A DNA stretch of 64,000 bases from Diadophis punctatus similis (GCA_023053685.1 JALIGW010000028.1:6918501-6982500); one strand, 5' to 3'; numbered from the stretch's first letter, positions 24,476 to 37,085 are shown. Notes: a model not told the origin generated them from the sequence alone. Numbers and translations: made by a program.

Positions 24476-24567
24476 AATGAGATCTTTGCATCCCGACACC
24501 AGGACGAGAACAGTGTGGCCTGTATAGAGGAGAAGTGCTATGTTCTGACCTTTGCAGAGTACTGCAG
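24476..24567 (+). CDS. BAHD1: BAHD1 exon, distal BAH domain
   Basis: The exon encodes [20 protein letters not shown] and [10 protein letters not shown], a strongly conserved part of the BAH domain. The acceptor is TTTCTTGCAG ending at 24475. The donor GTAGGT starts at 24568. It ends two bases into an Arg codon completed by the next exon (YC-R-FCALAK). A long CCTT microsatellite begins less than 100 bp beyond the donor, unusually close to a constitutive splice site. Confidence 0.95.
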
Positions 24568-24660
24568 GTAGGTGGGGCTCTTACCATGCTTGTTTTATGG
24601 TCTCTGTTATGCTCCATCAGAAGAGTTCCAGAAGACGGTTGGTTATTGGTAGGGTTTTTT

Positions 24661-24745
24661 TCCCTTCCTTCCTTCCTTCCTTCCTTCCTTCCTTCCTTCC
24701 TTCCTTCCTTCCTTCCTTCCTTCCTTCCTTCCTTCCTTCCTTCCT
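24661..24745 (+). repeat. (CCTT)n microsatellite near the BAHD1 donor site
   Basis: About 21 uninterrupted CCTT units are followed by (TCTTTC)-type repeats to 24780. It lies ~95 bp after the exon ending at 24567. A further pyrimidine-rich stretch with a (CT)n run at 25264-25290 continues to ~25310. Confidence 0.95.
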
Positions 24746-25263
24746 CTTCCTCTTTCTCTTTCTCTTTCTCTTTCTCTTTTTTTTGAATAAGTTTTTATTT
24801 ATTTTCTCTCCACATTTATCACATTTACATTTGCACATATACCTCCAACACATCAATAGAATACATTTTCATCAAAAAATCAATGATCTATTTTTATTCC
24901 TAGTCTTACTATTATTAATCTGTCTGTTTCTACCTTTTTTTCCTCACTCCCCTCCTCCTTTCCACCTCTCCTACCTACCTTCTTACTCCTTTTCTCCCCC
25001 TTTCTACTTCCCACTCCTCCTTCCTCCTTTCTCCTTCTTCCTTCTTAATCCTTCCCTGAGTGAATTAATTCTAATACATTTTATATCTAACAGACTAATA
25101 ACATATTTCCATATTTCTCTAGATTTATCAATTTTATTTTTGTGCTTCTTTTTCCTTATTCTCATATCTATACTGTAACATCTTTATTTTAGGTATATGT
25201 TATTTATCTTGTGCTACCTCCTTTCTAATTTCATCATCTGGGTACTCTTTCTCTCCCTCCCTC

Positions 25264-25294
<31 letters not shown>

Positions 25295-26039
25295 CCTCCC
25301 CCCCCTCTATTTGTGGGGCATCACAGATAGTTTCAGTACGCAAATTGAACTTTCCTCTTATTTCCTGGGCCAGAATCGGAAGGACGATCCACAGACTGAC
25401 ATGTTATAAGCAAGCTATTGTGGCCTTTTCACAGATATCCTAATTTTTTCAGACTTTTTTTTTAATGTGTGTACTAGCATACCCATACCTAGATCACTAA
25501 ATGTATTGATCCATGTTTTGCACCAGACTCAGCAAGCGTTGCAGGTTTGGTAATTCAGCATATATGGAAGGCTCCAGATTGCCTATTCCTGCTGAAGACA
25601 TAGCAGTAAAAAAAACATACAGAAGCACAATTGACCCTTCCAGTCCAATCATTTGGCCTTTCAGCAGGATGTATTGATTTTGCTGTATTTTTATGAGTTT
25701 TGATGTTTTGTATTATATATTTGTTATGCACCATCCACTGTCATTTGACAGTGTATAAGAACTATGAGATAAATAAGTGAATGAATAAAATGTACCAGAT
25801 CCAAATGTCTTAATAAACATGTTTGTGCTTTTGATCTTGGAGTAGGAATGGATGGGAAGGAACAATGGGACCATGCTATTATTTTTCCTCATTTTTTCCC
25901 TCAAACATTTTGCCAATACATCCTGAGCAAACTTTTGTAGCTCTGGAACCCACAGCTCCAAATCTACAAGGAAAAGAGCAATGTAATCTACTGTGGGAGA
26001 TTGGTTTTCTTTGCCTTTTATCGTACTGCAAGATTGTGG

Positions 26040-26265
26040 CACTATGGTGGCACAGTGGTTAGAATGCAATATTGCAGGCTAACTCTGCCCACTGCCAGGA
26101 GTTCAAGCCTAACCAAGGTTGACTCAGCCTTCTATCCTTCCGAGGTCAGTAAAATGAGGACCCAGATTATTGGAGCAATAAATTGTAAATTGCCCAGAGA
26201 GTAAAGCACTATGGAGTGGTATGTAAGTCTTAAGTGCTATTGCTATTACTATTGTTATTGTACAG
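26040..26265 (+). mobile_element. tRNA-derived SINE with L2-like tail in the BAHD1 intron
   Basis: GGTGGCACAGTGGTTAGAAT head, CCAAGGTTGACTCAGCCTTC body and AAAGCACTATGGAGTGGTAT tail with ATTGCTATTACTATTG. Same family as 45441-45690. Confidence 0.8.
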
Positions 26266-26720
26266 TAGCTTGTAGACCATATATAGCCTTTGGAAGCCTT
26301 CTGGGTGGCCCACCACGGCTCCCAGTAGCCTGTCAATCAGCTGGTTGATGGGCAAACAGCAAAAGATTGCTGAAGTCCCACTGTCAAGTGATTTGAAGGT
26401 GTATCACTAAGTGAAAGGAATGAGGAAGGAAGGCTCATGGCTCCCTTTTTCATCATATAGTTTGCTTGGGACTCAGCAGTTTTTGGCTTGGGCCAGGGAA
26501 AGGATTTTTCACTATGTGCACGTATGTGTGAGAGAGCACAGCCTCCAACTTGCCACTAGGCAATCATAATGGCTAAAATAGAAAAAATAGTCTTCGCTTT
26601 GGAAAAACTAACTAAATAAATAAAAGTAAAAATTGATAAATCCCTGAGTGAATGAATTATGACCAACTGCTGTCAGAGTAACCAAGAATGCACTAGCATC
26701 ATTCCCTGGCTGTCTTGCAG

Positions 26721-26910
26721 ATTTTGTGCCTTGGCAAAGCGTCGCGTGGAAGGGATTCCAGGCAAGAAAACGGTGATGGTTCCTCCTTCTGAAGAGTATT
26801 CCACCCCTGCCCATCGCAAGGTGCCAGAGGACACTGATCCGGAGTTGGTTTTTCTCTGCCGTCACGTCTATGATTTCAGGCATGGACGCATCTTGAAGAA
26901 TCCACAGTAA
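26721..26910 (+). CDS. BAHD1: BAHD1 last coding exon, C-terminus
   Basis: The terminal coding exon encodes [20 protein letters not shown], a proline-containing linker and the conserved C-terminus [20 protein letters not shown] followed by PQ. It stops at TAA 26908-26910. The acceptor is CTGTCTTGCAG ending at 26720. The C-terminal [15 protein letters not shown] block closes the BAH domain and is close to identical in mammalian BAHD1 as I know it. The five exons seen here join into 293 codons including the stop, plus two leading bases, so the C-terminal half of the protein is intact. The next feature downstream is a ~3-kb non-coding stretch that fits the 3' UTR. Confidence 0.95.
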
Positions 26911-29900
26911 CACCACTGTGGCGTTAAGTGAGCAACGATAGCAGGCCATTAGGCAGGCTAAGCTCTTTGTCCATGTAGGGGCCTCCTTTGGCGGAGTGCT
27001 GCCCACAGGCACTACATAACAACCCCGAAGCACTCAGTCCTCTACATCTGGGAGCAGATTTCCTGTTAAGGCAGATCTTCAAAGCACAGCACTTCATATA
27101 AAAAGCATAAGTGGAAATATATATCTATAAAGAAATGTGTGTCTGTATATAGATATAGGTGCTTGCTTCTGTAAATCTATATCTATATATCTGTACAATG
27201 AGCTTCATATACTGGAGGGAGGGGGGAAGGGAGGATAAAAGTGGATAAAAGCCAGTAAACTGACTCTAGAGCCAATCTTGTTGGGGATGAGTAGAACATA
27301 CTGAAGGAAAACTTCAGTGTAGAAGTGAATCAAAAAGGTTTCTGATGTCATGTCCTTCTAAAAAGAAGAAGGACATATATCCTTTTGTTTAGTATAATAC
27401 TGAAAATGGAGATGAGACCTTGTTTTGGGAGCCATCAATATACTGAAAATCCTTCTCATATTCTGCATACATACTACTTGAATAGGACCACACTCAAGTA
27501 TTGTGCGATTGCCCAGTCAAATTGTTGCTTCAGAGCAGAAAGTGGGAAAGATGTAATAGATCTGCATATCCTTCTGAGATTGAAGCTCTAAGCCAATTGC
27601 TTAGCATTAACTTACATTGACATCTATAAGGACCTATTTCCGAATAAATGCCATAAAAATCAGGATATCAGGAAACAGGCCCAGCCTTAAAGATCATGCT
27701 TATTGGGCACAGCAATGGTGAGGGTGATAAAGTGGCACTTGAAAAGTTCTCAAGAGTTTGAGACATAAATAACAGCTGCTACAATACTGATCTCTTCTCT
27801 CCACAAACTTAGAGAGGCCTGCCTATTTTGGGCAGAGGTAATTTATATATTTTTTCCTTTCCACATCCCATTTTCTTTACTCTCATATACAGTCCTCATA
27901 GCACCTGGATTTGCACACGCATCTAACTTGGGAGGGCTAGAAGCCAGAGTTAAGAAACAATAGCATAGTGCATAGTGCTTGAGTGTCAGTCTTTGAAACA
28001 GGCATCGTAACCCAACTGAGTCTGTTTTTGCCTGTCTACCTCTCTTCCCTCCCACCCACCCACCCACCCCAGAATATCTTTAACACTGACATATGAACAT
28101 GCTCATGATGGTGAGACTCTGGCTTCCAAAAGGAACTGGCCAATGAGAGGTTTGCGTTTTGAGAAACTGCTACTTGATTCTCACAGATATTTCTGCCTCT
28201 TGCCTTACATGTATAGCTCTTAGAATACTTTAGTTTAGCTTTAACACAGAGCTGTTTCAGTTAATTCTAAAGCAAACCAAAGGACAGCATAAGAAGAGTC
28301 CACCCAATCAGTCAACAGCCAGCTGGGATTCAATTTGTAGATTGCACTAATTCGAAAGGAGAATCAACACTGTATTAGTCCATGTACCTGCTGACAGCCA
28401 GAGTTGCTCACCTGAACTAGGGACCTATGTAGTTGCTTTTTTCCCCCTCCTTTTGTAAGGGGTGAGGGAGATTTAATTAGTGTTCAGTTATTATCGAAGC
28501 GTTCTACGGCTTTAATATTGTTATCTTTTCAAGTAGAGTTAGCACTATTATCTTCTGACCCTCAGGCTAGAAGCAAGAGTTTGGCCACCAGTGCTCTATA
28601 TCTGTTTTGAAGAAAGTAGCCCTAACCATATTCAGCTTCTTGTGTGTTGACACAAATGGTACCTGCAGGCTTGCTCTACATACCAAAGAGGGGAACTGAT
28701 GGGGGGAAAACTCTGAAAAAGTCTAACCAATGGTGGATAGCAGAGATCAGGTGATGATTGCATTCCATCAGGAATGGGTATATTCCTGCTTGGGAGGAGG
28801 AATCTTCCACCCTAAGGCCGAGCATGAATTTTCCAAGCTTGCTTGTGTCAGAGTAGTGGCTTCCTTTTATCAAAACCGCTGCTTGGGCACATAGAAGGGC
28901 TCTTTGTGAACTAGGGCTACAAAGCATATCTTGTGACAGCACCAGGTATGGAGCCGAAGATTCCGTATAACTTTCCTTCATACAGGGGAAAGCAACCCCG
29001 GAGGGGGAACTGGTTGATGGAAGAGGGGTAAGCATCGGGGGCAGTAGTATATGCTCTGCAGCCGTGCCCTGTTCTTCTATTTGCCAAGTCAAGGAGGGAA
29101 AGGTAGAGAGATAAAGGGGACAGTTCTTCAGTAATCTGGGTTGGAGTGTGTATGAAGAGTTGGCTAGTCTGATCTATGCAGAATCAGATTCGGATTCTTC
29201 TTTTTTTCTTTCTTTCTTTCTTAACTAGAAATGGGAGAGAAACTCTAGTGCCAGAGAGCCTCTTCCCATATTTTAGAATTCATGGTGTGGTGGCTGGAAT
29301 TCTCAGCATGGTGACTTGAGACCCAGATTCAGGGCAGTCTTCCTGCCCTGGTAAAAGAAGATGAAATTTAGCTTCAGAAAAAGAGCAAGGTTGTAAAGTC
29401 CTGGTTTCTGTTGCTACTTCCTCTCCTTCCTTCCTCTGGCTTCTCCAGGCAGGAAAGCAACAGTAGTCTACAAACAAACAAACAAAATAGTTACGTACCC
29501 AATTCTGAAATAGGGTTGGAGCCCCTTTTCTGGAGAACAGAAACCCAAAACCTTCCCTGCTTCTGATAATTGTCAGAATCTACTTCAGGCCAAGAATATT
29601 GTTTTAAAGATTTGTGTAGTTGTTTTAATGCTGTTTGCAGACAGCATGTAAATGATTTGAAATGTCTTATCTTCAATGAAAATATTTCATGCTTTTTTAA
29701 TCTATTAGATATGGAAATATTTTTGAAACTGAAAATGCAGTCAGTAGAATTTAAATTGAAATGTAATACATGTAAAATATATTTTAGTTGATAATTTTGT
29801 AAAATGCACTTTTTGTGTCTCTCCCCTTGTTTCCCAGATCTGTATTTCAGTGTTTACAGATGGAATGAGAACATTCCCTATACTCCCCTTCTGTGAAAAA

Positions 29901-29950
29901 GATATATTAGAAGTAATTCTTAAAAATAAATTTGAGAAATTGTATTGACT
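26911..29950 (+). other. BAHD1: Probable BAHD1 3' UTR
   Basis: About 3 kb follow the BAHD1 stop without any convincing coding region and with fewer recognisable transposons than the neighbouring DNA. AATAAA hexamers occur at about 27643 (within GAATAAATG) and at 29925-29930, the latter followed by an A/T-rich stretch typical of a cleavage region. The low repeat density agrees with a transcribed UTR. The true 3' end needs transcript data; its length here is inferred. Confidence 0.55.
29925..29930 (+). promoter_or_regulatory. BAHD1: Candidate poly(A) signal AATAAA for BAHD1
   Basis: A canonical AATAAA hexamer lies 3 kb after the BAHD1 stop, followed within 30 bp by a T/G-containing region. An earlier AATAAA at 27643 is an alternative. 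Assignment is inference from position. Confidence 0.4.
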
Positions 29951-30327
29951 TAGAAAACAAAACTAAAGCCGTTGTCTAGTTTTTATTACGGGTACTGTAT
30001 GTATAAGTGAGACTGCACAGTAACAGGAAAAGACATTGTGTTTATTTTATTACCGGTAATTAAATGGATAATCCTGCCATACACTGGAAGTGGCTCACAA
30101 ATAATGGTATATAAAATACATTTATTCTTCAAAGTTGCATGAAATCCACCATGCACATTTTCATCACACAATATTTCATATTAGGAGGGGGAGGCTCTTT
30201 GCTTGATGTCAGCACATCTCTACCATCTTCTCTCTGGTTCTTGGAGGAAAAACGCATAATAAATGTCAAGCTCTCTTTGCCCAAAGGTTCCCTATTCTTG
30301 ACTTCCGAAATAGGAGAGGGGCAGAGT

Positions 30328-30639
30328 CAGGGGTGGGTTCGTACCGGATCGCCCGAACCGGTAGTGACCCGCTGGTGACATCACTGTCGGTGCCGGTCTG
30401 TGCGTGCCGCCATCTTTTATTTTGGATTTTGTGTGAATTTTTCCCCTTCCGCAGCTTGAAAAAGGGCCCGCCCGCGGGTGAATTCTGACCATTATTTCTT
30501 CGCCTGAAGCACAGCTGATCAGCTCCTCAGCTGTGTTTCAGGCTCTTTCCTGCTTCTGAGCATGCGCGGAAGCCAAAGCGCATGCGCGGAAGCCAAAGCG
30601 ATGCGAACCAGTGGCAAAGGTAAGTGGAACCCACCGCTG
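30328..30639. mobile_element. hAT MITE with exact TSD
   Basis: It starts CAGGGGTGGGTTCGTACCGG and ends AGTGGAACCCACCGCTG, with a perfect TSD GGCAGAGT (30320-30327, 30640-30647). Inside is a direct repeat of GCATGCGCGGAAGCCAAAGC. Confidence 0.93.
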
Positions 30640-31569
30640 GGCAGAGTAGCTGCAGTAATCCTGAGCCTGAGGCTGAAATTAAGAATCCTTTTCCCTGAAG
30701 GATTCTTTTAAGCTGCAAGTAACAGCCCAAACTCTTGGGAGATCAGAAGGTGACATTTTGAAGATTGAACTTGGAGAGAAGCAACTCTACTTCAGTTTTC
30801 ATTCTGTCCCCCTGCAGCATCCGATCTCTTGGTCTCTTCATCACGAGCCCTTGAAGCAAAAGCAGCAGCAAGCACACTCCTGTAAGGGTTAGTGTTAAAG
30901 CAGACAGAGAAGTGAGGCGCTTGAATAAAACATTGAATGGGGCCTTGGCTCTGTTAGAGACTTTGGAAGCATTTCAAGAGCCTTGCTAGTGAATGAGAGC
31001 AATACGTTATGGGTTTTCTGTTAGAGCAAATGAGCAGTGCAAAGCAAGAAGGGATGGTGAAATACATTAAACATACGGTAGAGCACTATTTTGTTGCAGC
31101 GTGCTACTAATGCAGCTTTTCCCCACTACTGTAGTGCAAAAATAAATCAGCTGCATTTCTACATTTAATTCTGTTATCCAGGACAGTTAAAACAAGATTT
31201 TCAGAGACAGGCAATTAAATGGTAAAGAAGTGCCATCTGGTGGCAGAATAGCAATTTGGAGAAATATCTCAGTCTTACCCACTTAAGGAGCCGATGAATT
31301 GAGCAATCGTTGCTTGACATGCTATTTATGCTTCATTTTTAAAGGCATGAGCCTTCCTTTGGCTTTGAATGGTGGGGCCATGATTTGCATATCAAAGAAA
31401 GGAGATGGAACCAGGTCCAAAACTAAATTTATTTTTCATTTAATCAATTCAATGTAGTTAAGGTAAGTGTTATATAACAAGCAACATTTATGGATGCCCT
31501 TCATCTGTCAATTTTAAAGTTACAAAGTGCCATCAACTTTGCAAGAGGGGGCAATTCTGCAGTCCACAC

Positions 31570-32223
31570 CAGAGGTGGGTTCCTCCTGGTTCAGACCGGT
31601 TCACCTGAACTGGTAGCAACCCTCTGGTGACGTCACGCTGACATGGAACCGGTTCGGTCGGTGCTGGTCCGTAGTGCCGGTGCCATATTTTTTTTTGAAA
31701 TTTTTTTTGGGATTTTTTTCCGAGTTTTTTTTTCTTCTGAGCATGCACAGAAGCCAAATTTCCGGCACTGCGTCGCCATCTTGTTTTCAGCTTTTTTTGG
31801 GGGGGGGGGATTCTTTTTTATTTTTTCAGCACTCTGCATGTGCAGTCCACACCAGAGGTGGATTCCTCCTGGTTCAGACCGGTTCGCCCGAACTGGTAGC
31901 AACCCTCTGGTGACGTCACGCTGACATCATGGAACCGGTTCGGTCGGTGCTGGTCCATGGACACTGCCATATATATATATATTTTTGAAATTTTTGGGGG
32001 GATTTTTTTTCTGGGGGTTTTTTCTTCTGAGCATGTACAGAAGCCAAATTTCTGGCACTGCGTCGCCATCTTGTTTTCAGCTTTTTTGGGGGGGGGAATT
32101 CTTTTTTATTTTTTCAGCACTCTGCATGCGCGCACGCACAAAGCACGCGTGCGCCCATGAGGCGCGGCCACGCAGCGCGGGAGAAAGTGAACCGGCAGCG
32201 AGATAAGTTAGAACCCACCCCTG
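31570..32223. mobile_element. hAT MITE with an internal tandem duplication
   Basis: It starts CAGAGGTGGGTTCCTCCTGG and ends TTAGAACCCACCCCTG. Exact TSD GTCCACAC (31562-31569, 32224-32231). A 283-bp unit (31558-31840) is repeated from 31841 on and includes the left flank GCAGTCCACAC. Confidence 0.9.
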
Positions 32224-32231
32224 GTCCACAC

Positions 32232-33489
32232 CTCAGGATTTCTAGAGGGGACCTGCTACTCTTACACCTCAAATTGGATAGACGTGTTGTGTGAATTAAT
32301 TCTAATCAGAGGTGTGAGAATTCAACACATGCACAAAATCCCTTTAAGTTGTACTCAGGATAAATAATGCCCCAACTGATGGGCAGAAATATTTTTGCTG
32401 CAATTAGTTTATTACTGAATAGAATGCCATGGATGGTGAGCCTGCAGGAACATAAACAAACCCCTTGCCTTTGCATGAAAGAAATGAAAGAACCCTCCAA
32501 TCCGATGCCTCTCGGATGCTTTGAGGAACGCCTCATCTTAATCTGGAAAAGGCAGAAGGAAGAAAGATGACCCTGCTGCTCGGTGACTTCCAAACGGGCT
32601 TGAAACCTGTCAGATTTTTGCTTTTGTCTTGAGAAATCCACTAATCATTATCAGTATCGTGCAATGAGTGAGGTGAAGGGTGGTGATTGGAGGAAGAGAG
32701 AGATCCCTTGCTCTGAGCTCCGGGAGAAAAGGGATGTGGACATAATTTTTTTTAAATGTGATTTTTTTTCCTGAAACTCAAAACAAAATATCTATCCCTA
32801 ACATTCCATTAAACCGTTTCAGGATGGTTATGTTTCCATAGAGGCAACAATCTAGGTGTTTCTTTTAAATAATACTCAGTGCTACACTGCAGCAACCACA
32901 GCAAATACAGAAAATTCTAATTCTGTTACTATCTAGTCTTCCTTGAACTCAAAGGCTGAGCAATCTTCTGCCTTGGTGGGATGAGGCAAGGGGGAATAAT
33001 GGGCATAGATGAGAAAACGAAGATAATATTTATTACAATGCTAGCTGCGTGTTTTGGATCTCTTATAAATGCGAAATTTTCAAAGTAATTACCTTATTGT
33101 TTTACCCAGCAAAAACTATGAAATTCCAATCAGTTTAGTCAAAATTTGCTTTATGAATGTTTTAAATATACCTGTTCTAAAGCTATATTCTTGGTGTTAA
33201 AACTTAACTTTGCAGAGTGTGGAATATGGATTTTGTCTCTTAACCCTTATCTTTAAAAATTAATATATACTGCACATTTACCATGTTATATTTAGTGGGG
33301 TGGGTGGGTTTCTGCTTGCCAAAAACAAACAAGGAAAAATTAGTCATCTCTTCTCTGATGAAATGACAAGCTTAAGGAAAGAAAGAACAACAAAAAATCT
33401 TATCGGTCTGGCAGCCAGCATTGATATCCTATACTAGTATACATAAAGATCAGTATTTAATAAAACAAAACATTCATCATGATTATGGA
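32232..33489. other. No recognised features
   Basis: No gene, RNA or named repeat was recognised; short open frames only. Confidence 0.35.
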
Positions 33490-33690
33490 GGTTCTCAATC
33501 ATCCAGGTCATGGTTGTCCCAAATATGCTTTTTCCAAAAGGCAACTGGACTTTCCTGGGGGTTTTTTTTTCTTTGAAAACATTTCACTTTTCATTCAAGA
33601 ACTGAAGAAGCTTCTTCGATGAGAAGCGAAATGTTTTCAAAGAAAAAAACAAAGTCCAGTTGCCTTTTGAAAAAAGCACTTTTGAGACAT
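33490..33690. repeat. Palindromic repeat, uninterrupted copy
   Basis: Arms ATGCTTTTTCCAAAAGGCAA and CCAGTTGCCTTTTGAAAAAA flank GAAGCTTCTTCGATGAGAAG. This is the same structure as 18560-19260, without the hAT insertion. Confidence 0.75.
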
Positions 33691-34517
33691 TCATCGTGAA
33701 TTATGCATGCAAATTTCCTCAGAAAAGCAACTTACTTTTACACTAGATGTGCTAAAGTGATAGACGAAACACTGGCGAACAGGTCTTGAACCAACAAATT
33801 CGAATGTCCATTTACAGCAAATACACTACATTCATGAGATCCAAGAGCTGTGCAGCTTGCCCGTGCTAAAGCTTAGCAGGCCAACCATTGTTTGCATTTT
33901 TAAATGCCAATGGTGTCTCCACAAATTGAAAGTGTACAAGAGAGAATGTAATGCAATGGTTCACTTGGATAGTAGGCTGCTGGCCAAGCCAACAGATAGC
34001 ACCTTTGTTCTTGGCAAGACATCAAACACACTGCCCCAGGGAGGTACAGCATGATAATACTATAAACCTCTGACAATGCAGGCATTATAAAGTTTATTAA
34101 AATAAAGATAGTGTTGCCTCTGTCCTATCTGAGCAAACTAAACACTACTGTGGTATCACAGAAAAAGGAAGCTGAAACGGAGGGATTTGGAGGGGTTGGG
34201 CAGAAACTATGTGCTTGCTTTTTTATTTGGTTTTGTTTAGTTAAGAGCCATCCATGTTAACACTACTAAAACAATACAAGGTTCAAAGTTTGTTATGTTT
34301 AGTTTTTTGTTCTCCTCTACCTCAAATTATCCTACTTTGGGCACATTTATCTGAAGATCTAGTTCTCTGGAAACAGCCTAATGCTGATAAAGGTAGAAGG
34401 AAAGAGAAGAAGACAACAACCAGGAGCAAATTCAGCTACAGTAATGATGAGGGTACAGTTGGGAGATTTGAAAGACCAGGTTGGGGACAGATCATCTTCA
34501 ATAAAATCTATCTATGT

Positions 34518-34874
34518 CCGGGGTGTCAAACTCAAGGCCCACGGGCCAGATCCGGCCCACAAGGTGCTATGATCTGGACCACAGGACCACCCTGGAAACA
34601 CCGAAGGACCGGCCCGCGGTGCCTCTGTCAGGGAAAACGGAGTTTGGGAGGGCCACCCTTCCAAACTCTGTTTTTGTTGGCAGAGGGTTGCAGGAGGCCG
34701 TCGCAGCCGGAAACAGAGCACAGGAGCCCGTTTTCACTGGCAGAGCACTCGGGGCACCCCTGATACGAGTGACATCAAGCTGGCCACGCCCACCCTGGCC
34801 ATGCCCACCCCTGCCCCTCAAGGTCAAAAACAACCCTGATGTGGCCCTCAATGAAATCGAATTTGACACCCCTG
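34518..34874. mobile_element. hAT MITE (GGGGTGTCAAACTC family) with exact TSD
   Basis: It starts CCGGGGTGTCAAACTCAAGG and ends GAATTTGACACCCCTG, with a perfect TSD ATCTATGT (34510-34517, 34875-34882). The minus-strand open frame across it is incidental. Confidence 0.93.
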
Positions 34875-35639
34875 ATCTATGTGGTCACCGGAGTCGAAAA
34901 CAACTTGATAGCACCATTTTTTTTAAAAAAAAAACCTCCCTCTTTTGGGCAGGTTGTCTTTTGTTTTTACAATGATTATGAGAAATGTTAAATTGTGGGC
35001 AAAGATTGCAGGAGACAGACTTCAGAACAGCTCTTTTATTAGCTCACTCAAGCAACCAGCAACTTGCAGTCTGACAGATAGCCCTTTTATAGGGAGCTGT
35101 CAGACACAACAACCAATAGCGTATGAGCATTCAAACACATGACCAGGGTGGCAACAACAGTTCAGGTAGAGTTCAACTATAAACATAACGACTTGCAGTT
35201 CAGTCAGAGGTCGTCTGGTCAAAACAAGTTTATGGTTCAGTTATAGGTCAGTCAGAACGCAACAAGAAAGCTCTCATACTCAGCATGATTTTAATCGCCA
35301 TTTATCAACAATGCTACATGTTCTCTGGCTGTATCTCAAGTATTTGAAGTGTATCAAGGCATCAAAGATTATTATGAATCATCTGTCAAGTGAACTACTC
35401 TGCAATACTGGGATGATAAGTGAATGCCGAGCCCATGGGTTGCTGTTTTGTCAAATCTGATAGTCTTATTATTTATTTTATTATTTTTTAAAATTATTTT
35501 TATAAATAATTCAAGCAGCAAACATATCCAACACACCTTCCTCCTATTTTCCCCACAGCAACAGCCCTGGCTCAAAATCACCCAACCAGCTTTTATGGTT
35601 AAGGCAGGACTTGACCAAACCATGAAGATATAATCTATG

Positions 35640-36660
35640 AGATATCAAATTGGAGAAAAGTAACAAGTGGAATCCCATAGAGTTCTATCTTGAGGTCAAT
35701 ATCATTCAACATTTGTATTTGATAAGGGAGCCCATCAATTATTATACTCATTACCAAATTGCAGGTGTGGCAGAACAAGTGTGCAATTTAATCTACACAG
35801 GTTGGAAGATTAGGCTGAGAGGAACAAGATGTCCTTTCACCAGATGGAAATATAAGGAGAAAAAATATAGTGCCTTAATGTGGGATTCATGGCTTCAAAG
35901 CACTATATCATAGAAGGCCTGGAGGATTGTAATTGATAATAAATCGAAATAATCAAACAGTGTGAGACTACTACTAGAACAGCTAAATATTAAAAGAATG
36001 GTATCAAAGATACACGAGGTCCCTATTCCTCTTTATTCTGCACACAGAGAGATTGGAGCAGCTTCAGAGGAGGATGACAAAGATAATACAGAGACCTGAG
36101 CAGGGGTGGGCTTCAAAAATTTTAGCAAGGGGTTCTCTGCCTGGTTGCTGGGTGGGCGTGGCCATGGTGGGCGTGGCCTAGTCGGCCTCCTGCACCATGG
36201 TGGGGGGGGTTGCCCTTCCTGGGCTCCGGAGGCTTTCCTTGAGCCTCCGAAAGAGCAAAAACAGCCTCCCCAGGCTCCAGAGGCCCGTTTCTGGCCTTCC
36301 CAAACTTCCAGTAGGCCTGTTTTTTGCCCTCCTGAGCCTCTGCATGCACCCTGCACTTACCTGCATCCAAAATGGGGACTCCTGGGAGGGCAGGGGAGGG
36401 ATGGGCGGGCGGGGCCAGCCAGGAGTGGGATTTGGGGGTTCTCCGAACTGCACAGAATCTTAGCTAGAGTTCTCCTGAACCCCTGTGAACCCCCAGCAGC
36501 CTACCCCTGGACCTGAGGACTTGTCTTATCAGGACAGGCTGAAGTAACATTGAATGTTCAGTCTAGAAAAAAGGAAGGGTAGGCTGAGGATAGACAACAT
36601 ATTATTTTTCAGGAACCTAAAAAGGTGTCATAGGAAAGACACTTTACATATACATAGGAA
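35640..36660 (+). mobile_element. Decayed CR1 LINE relic, split by a hAT
   Basis: Degenerate text matches the CR1 RT motif (SGIP... SFNI near 35670) and, after an insertion, the CR1 C-terminal block (FSLEKRKGRLRIDN, NLKRCHRKD at 36555-36640). The hAT at 36101-36509 splits the block between LEHLSY-like codons. Confidence 0.6.
36101..36509. mobile_element. hAT MITE with exact TSD inside CR1
   Basis: It starts CAGGGGTGGGCTTCAAAAAT and ends CCAGCAGCCTACCCCTG, with a perfect TSD GACCTGAG (36093-36100, 36510-36517). Confidence 0.93.
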
Positions 36661-37085
36661 AGATCAATTACACATACATTTAGATTTCCATATACATTTA
36701 GATTTAGATAATGTATTCCATATACATTTAGATTTCATTAAACAATGAGCAAACACATACATATACACACACAAAACACCATGATAAGGTATATACAACA
36801 GTGGAACTGGAAAAACAATGGAACGATTTACTTGCAGATTTTAATTGTTTGTTTATTTATTATTTATTTAACTAATATGCACCCATCTCATCTAGGGGCA
36901 ACTCTAAGTGGCTTACAATCAATTAAAAACACAAGATGAAGCATTTAAAACAATAAATAATAGCGTTAAAATTGAGTTAAAATTAACAAAGGTGGGAGGG
37001 AAGGGAGCAAGGTGTGCACAGGAAGGTGGTAGCGGCTTATCTTAGTCCATTAACTACCACCGGAATGACACCATTGGGGCCTTAG

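Noticed and set aside
24535..25178. Open frames rich in LPSF/FLPS repeats overlapping BAHD1
   Set aside because: They read through the CCTT tract in a frame other than the BAHD1 frame and past its donor site.
34254..34975. Frames of 153-169 codons on the plus strand
   Set aside because: They run across the hAT MITE at 34518-34874 with no family match.
34985..35285. Possible solo LTR
   Set aside because: No matching terminal TG...CA with a target duplication could be confirmed.
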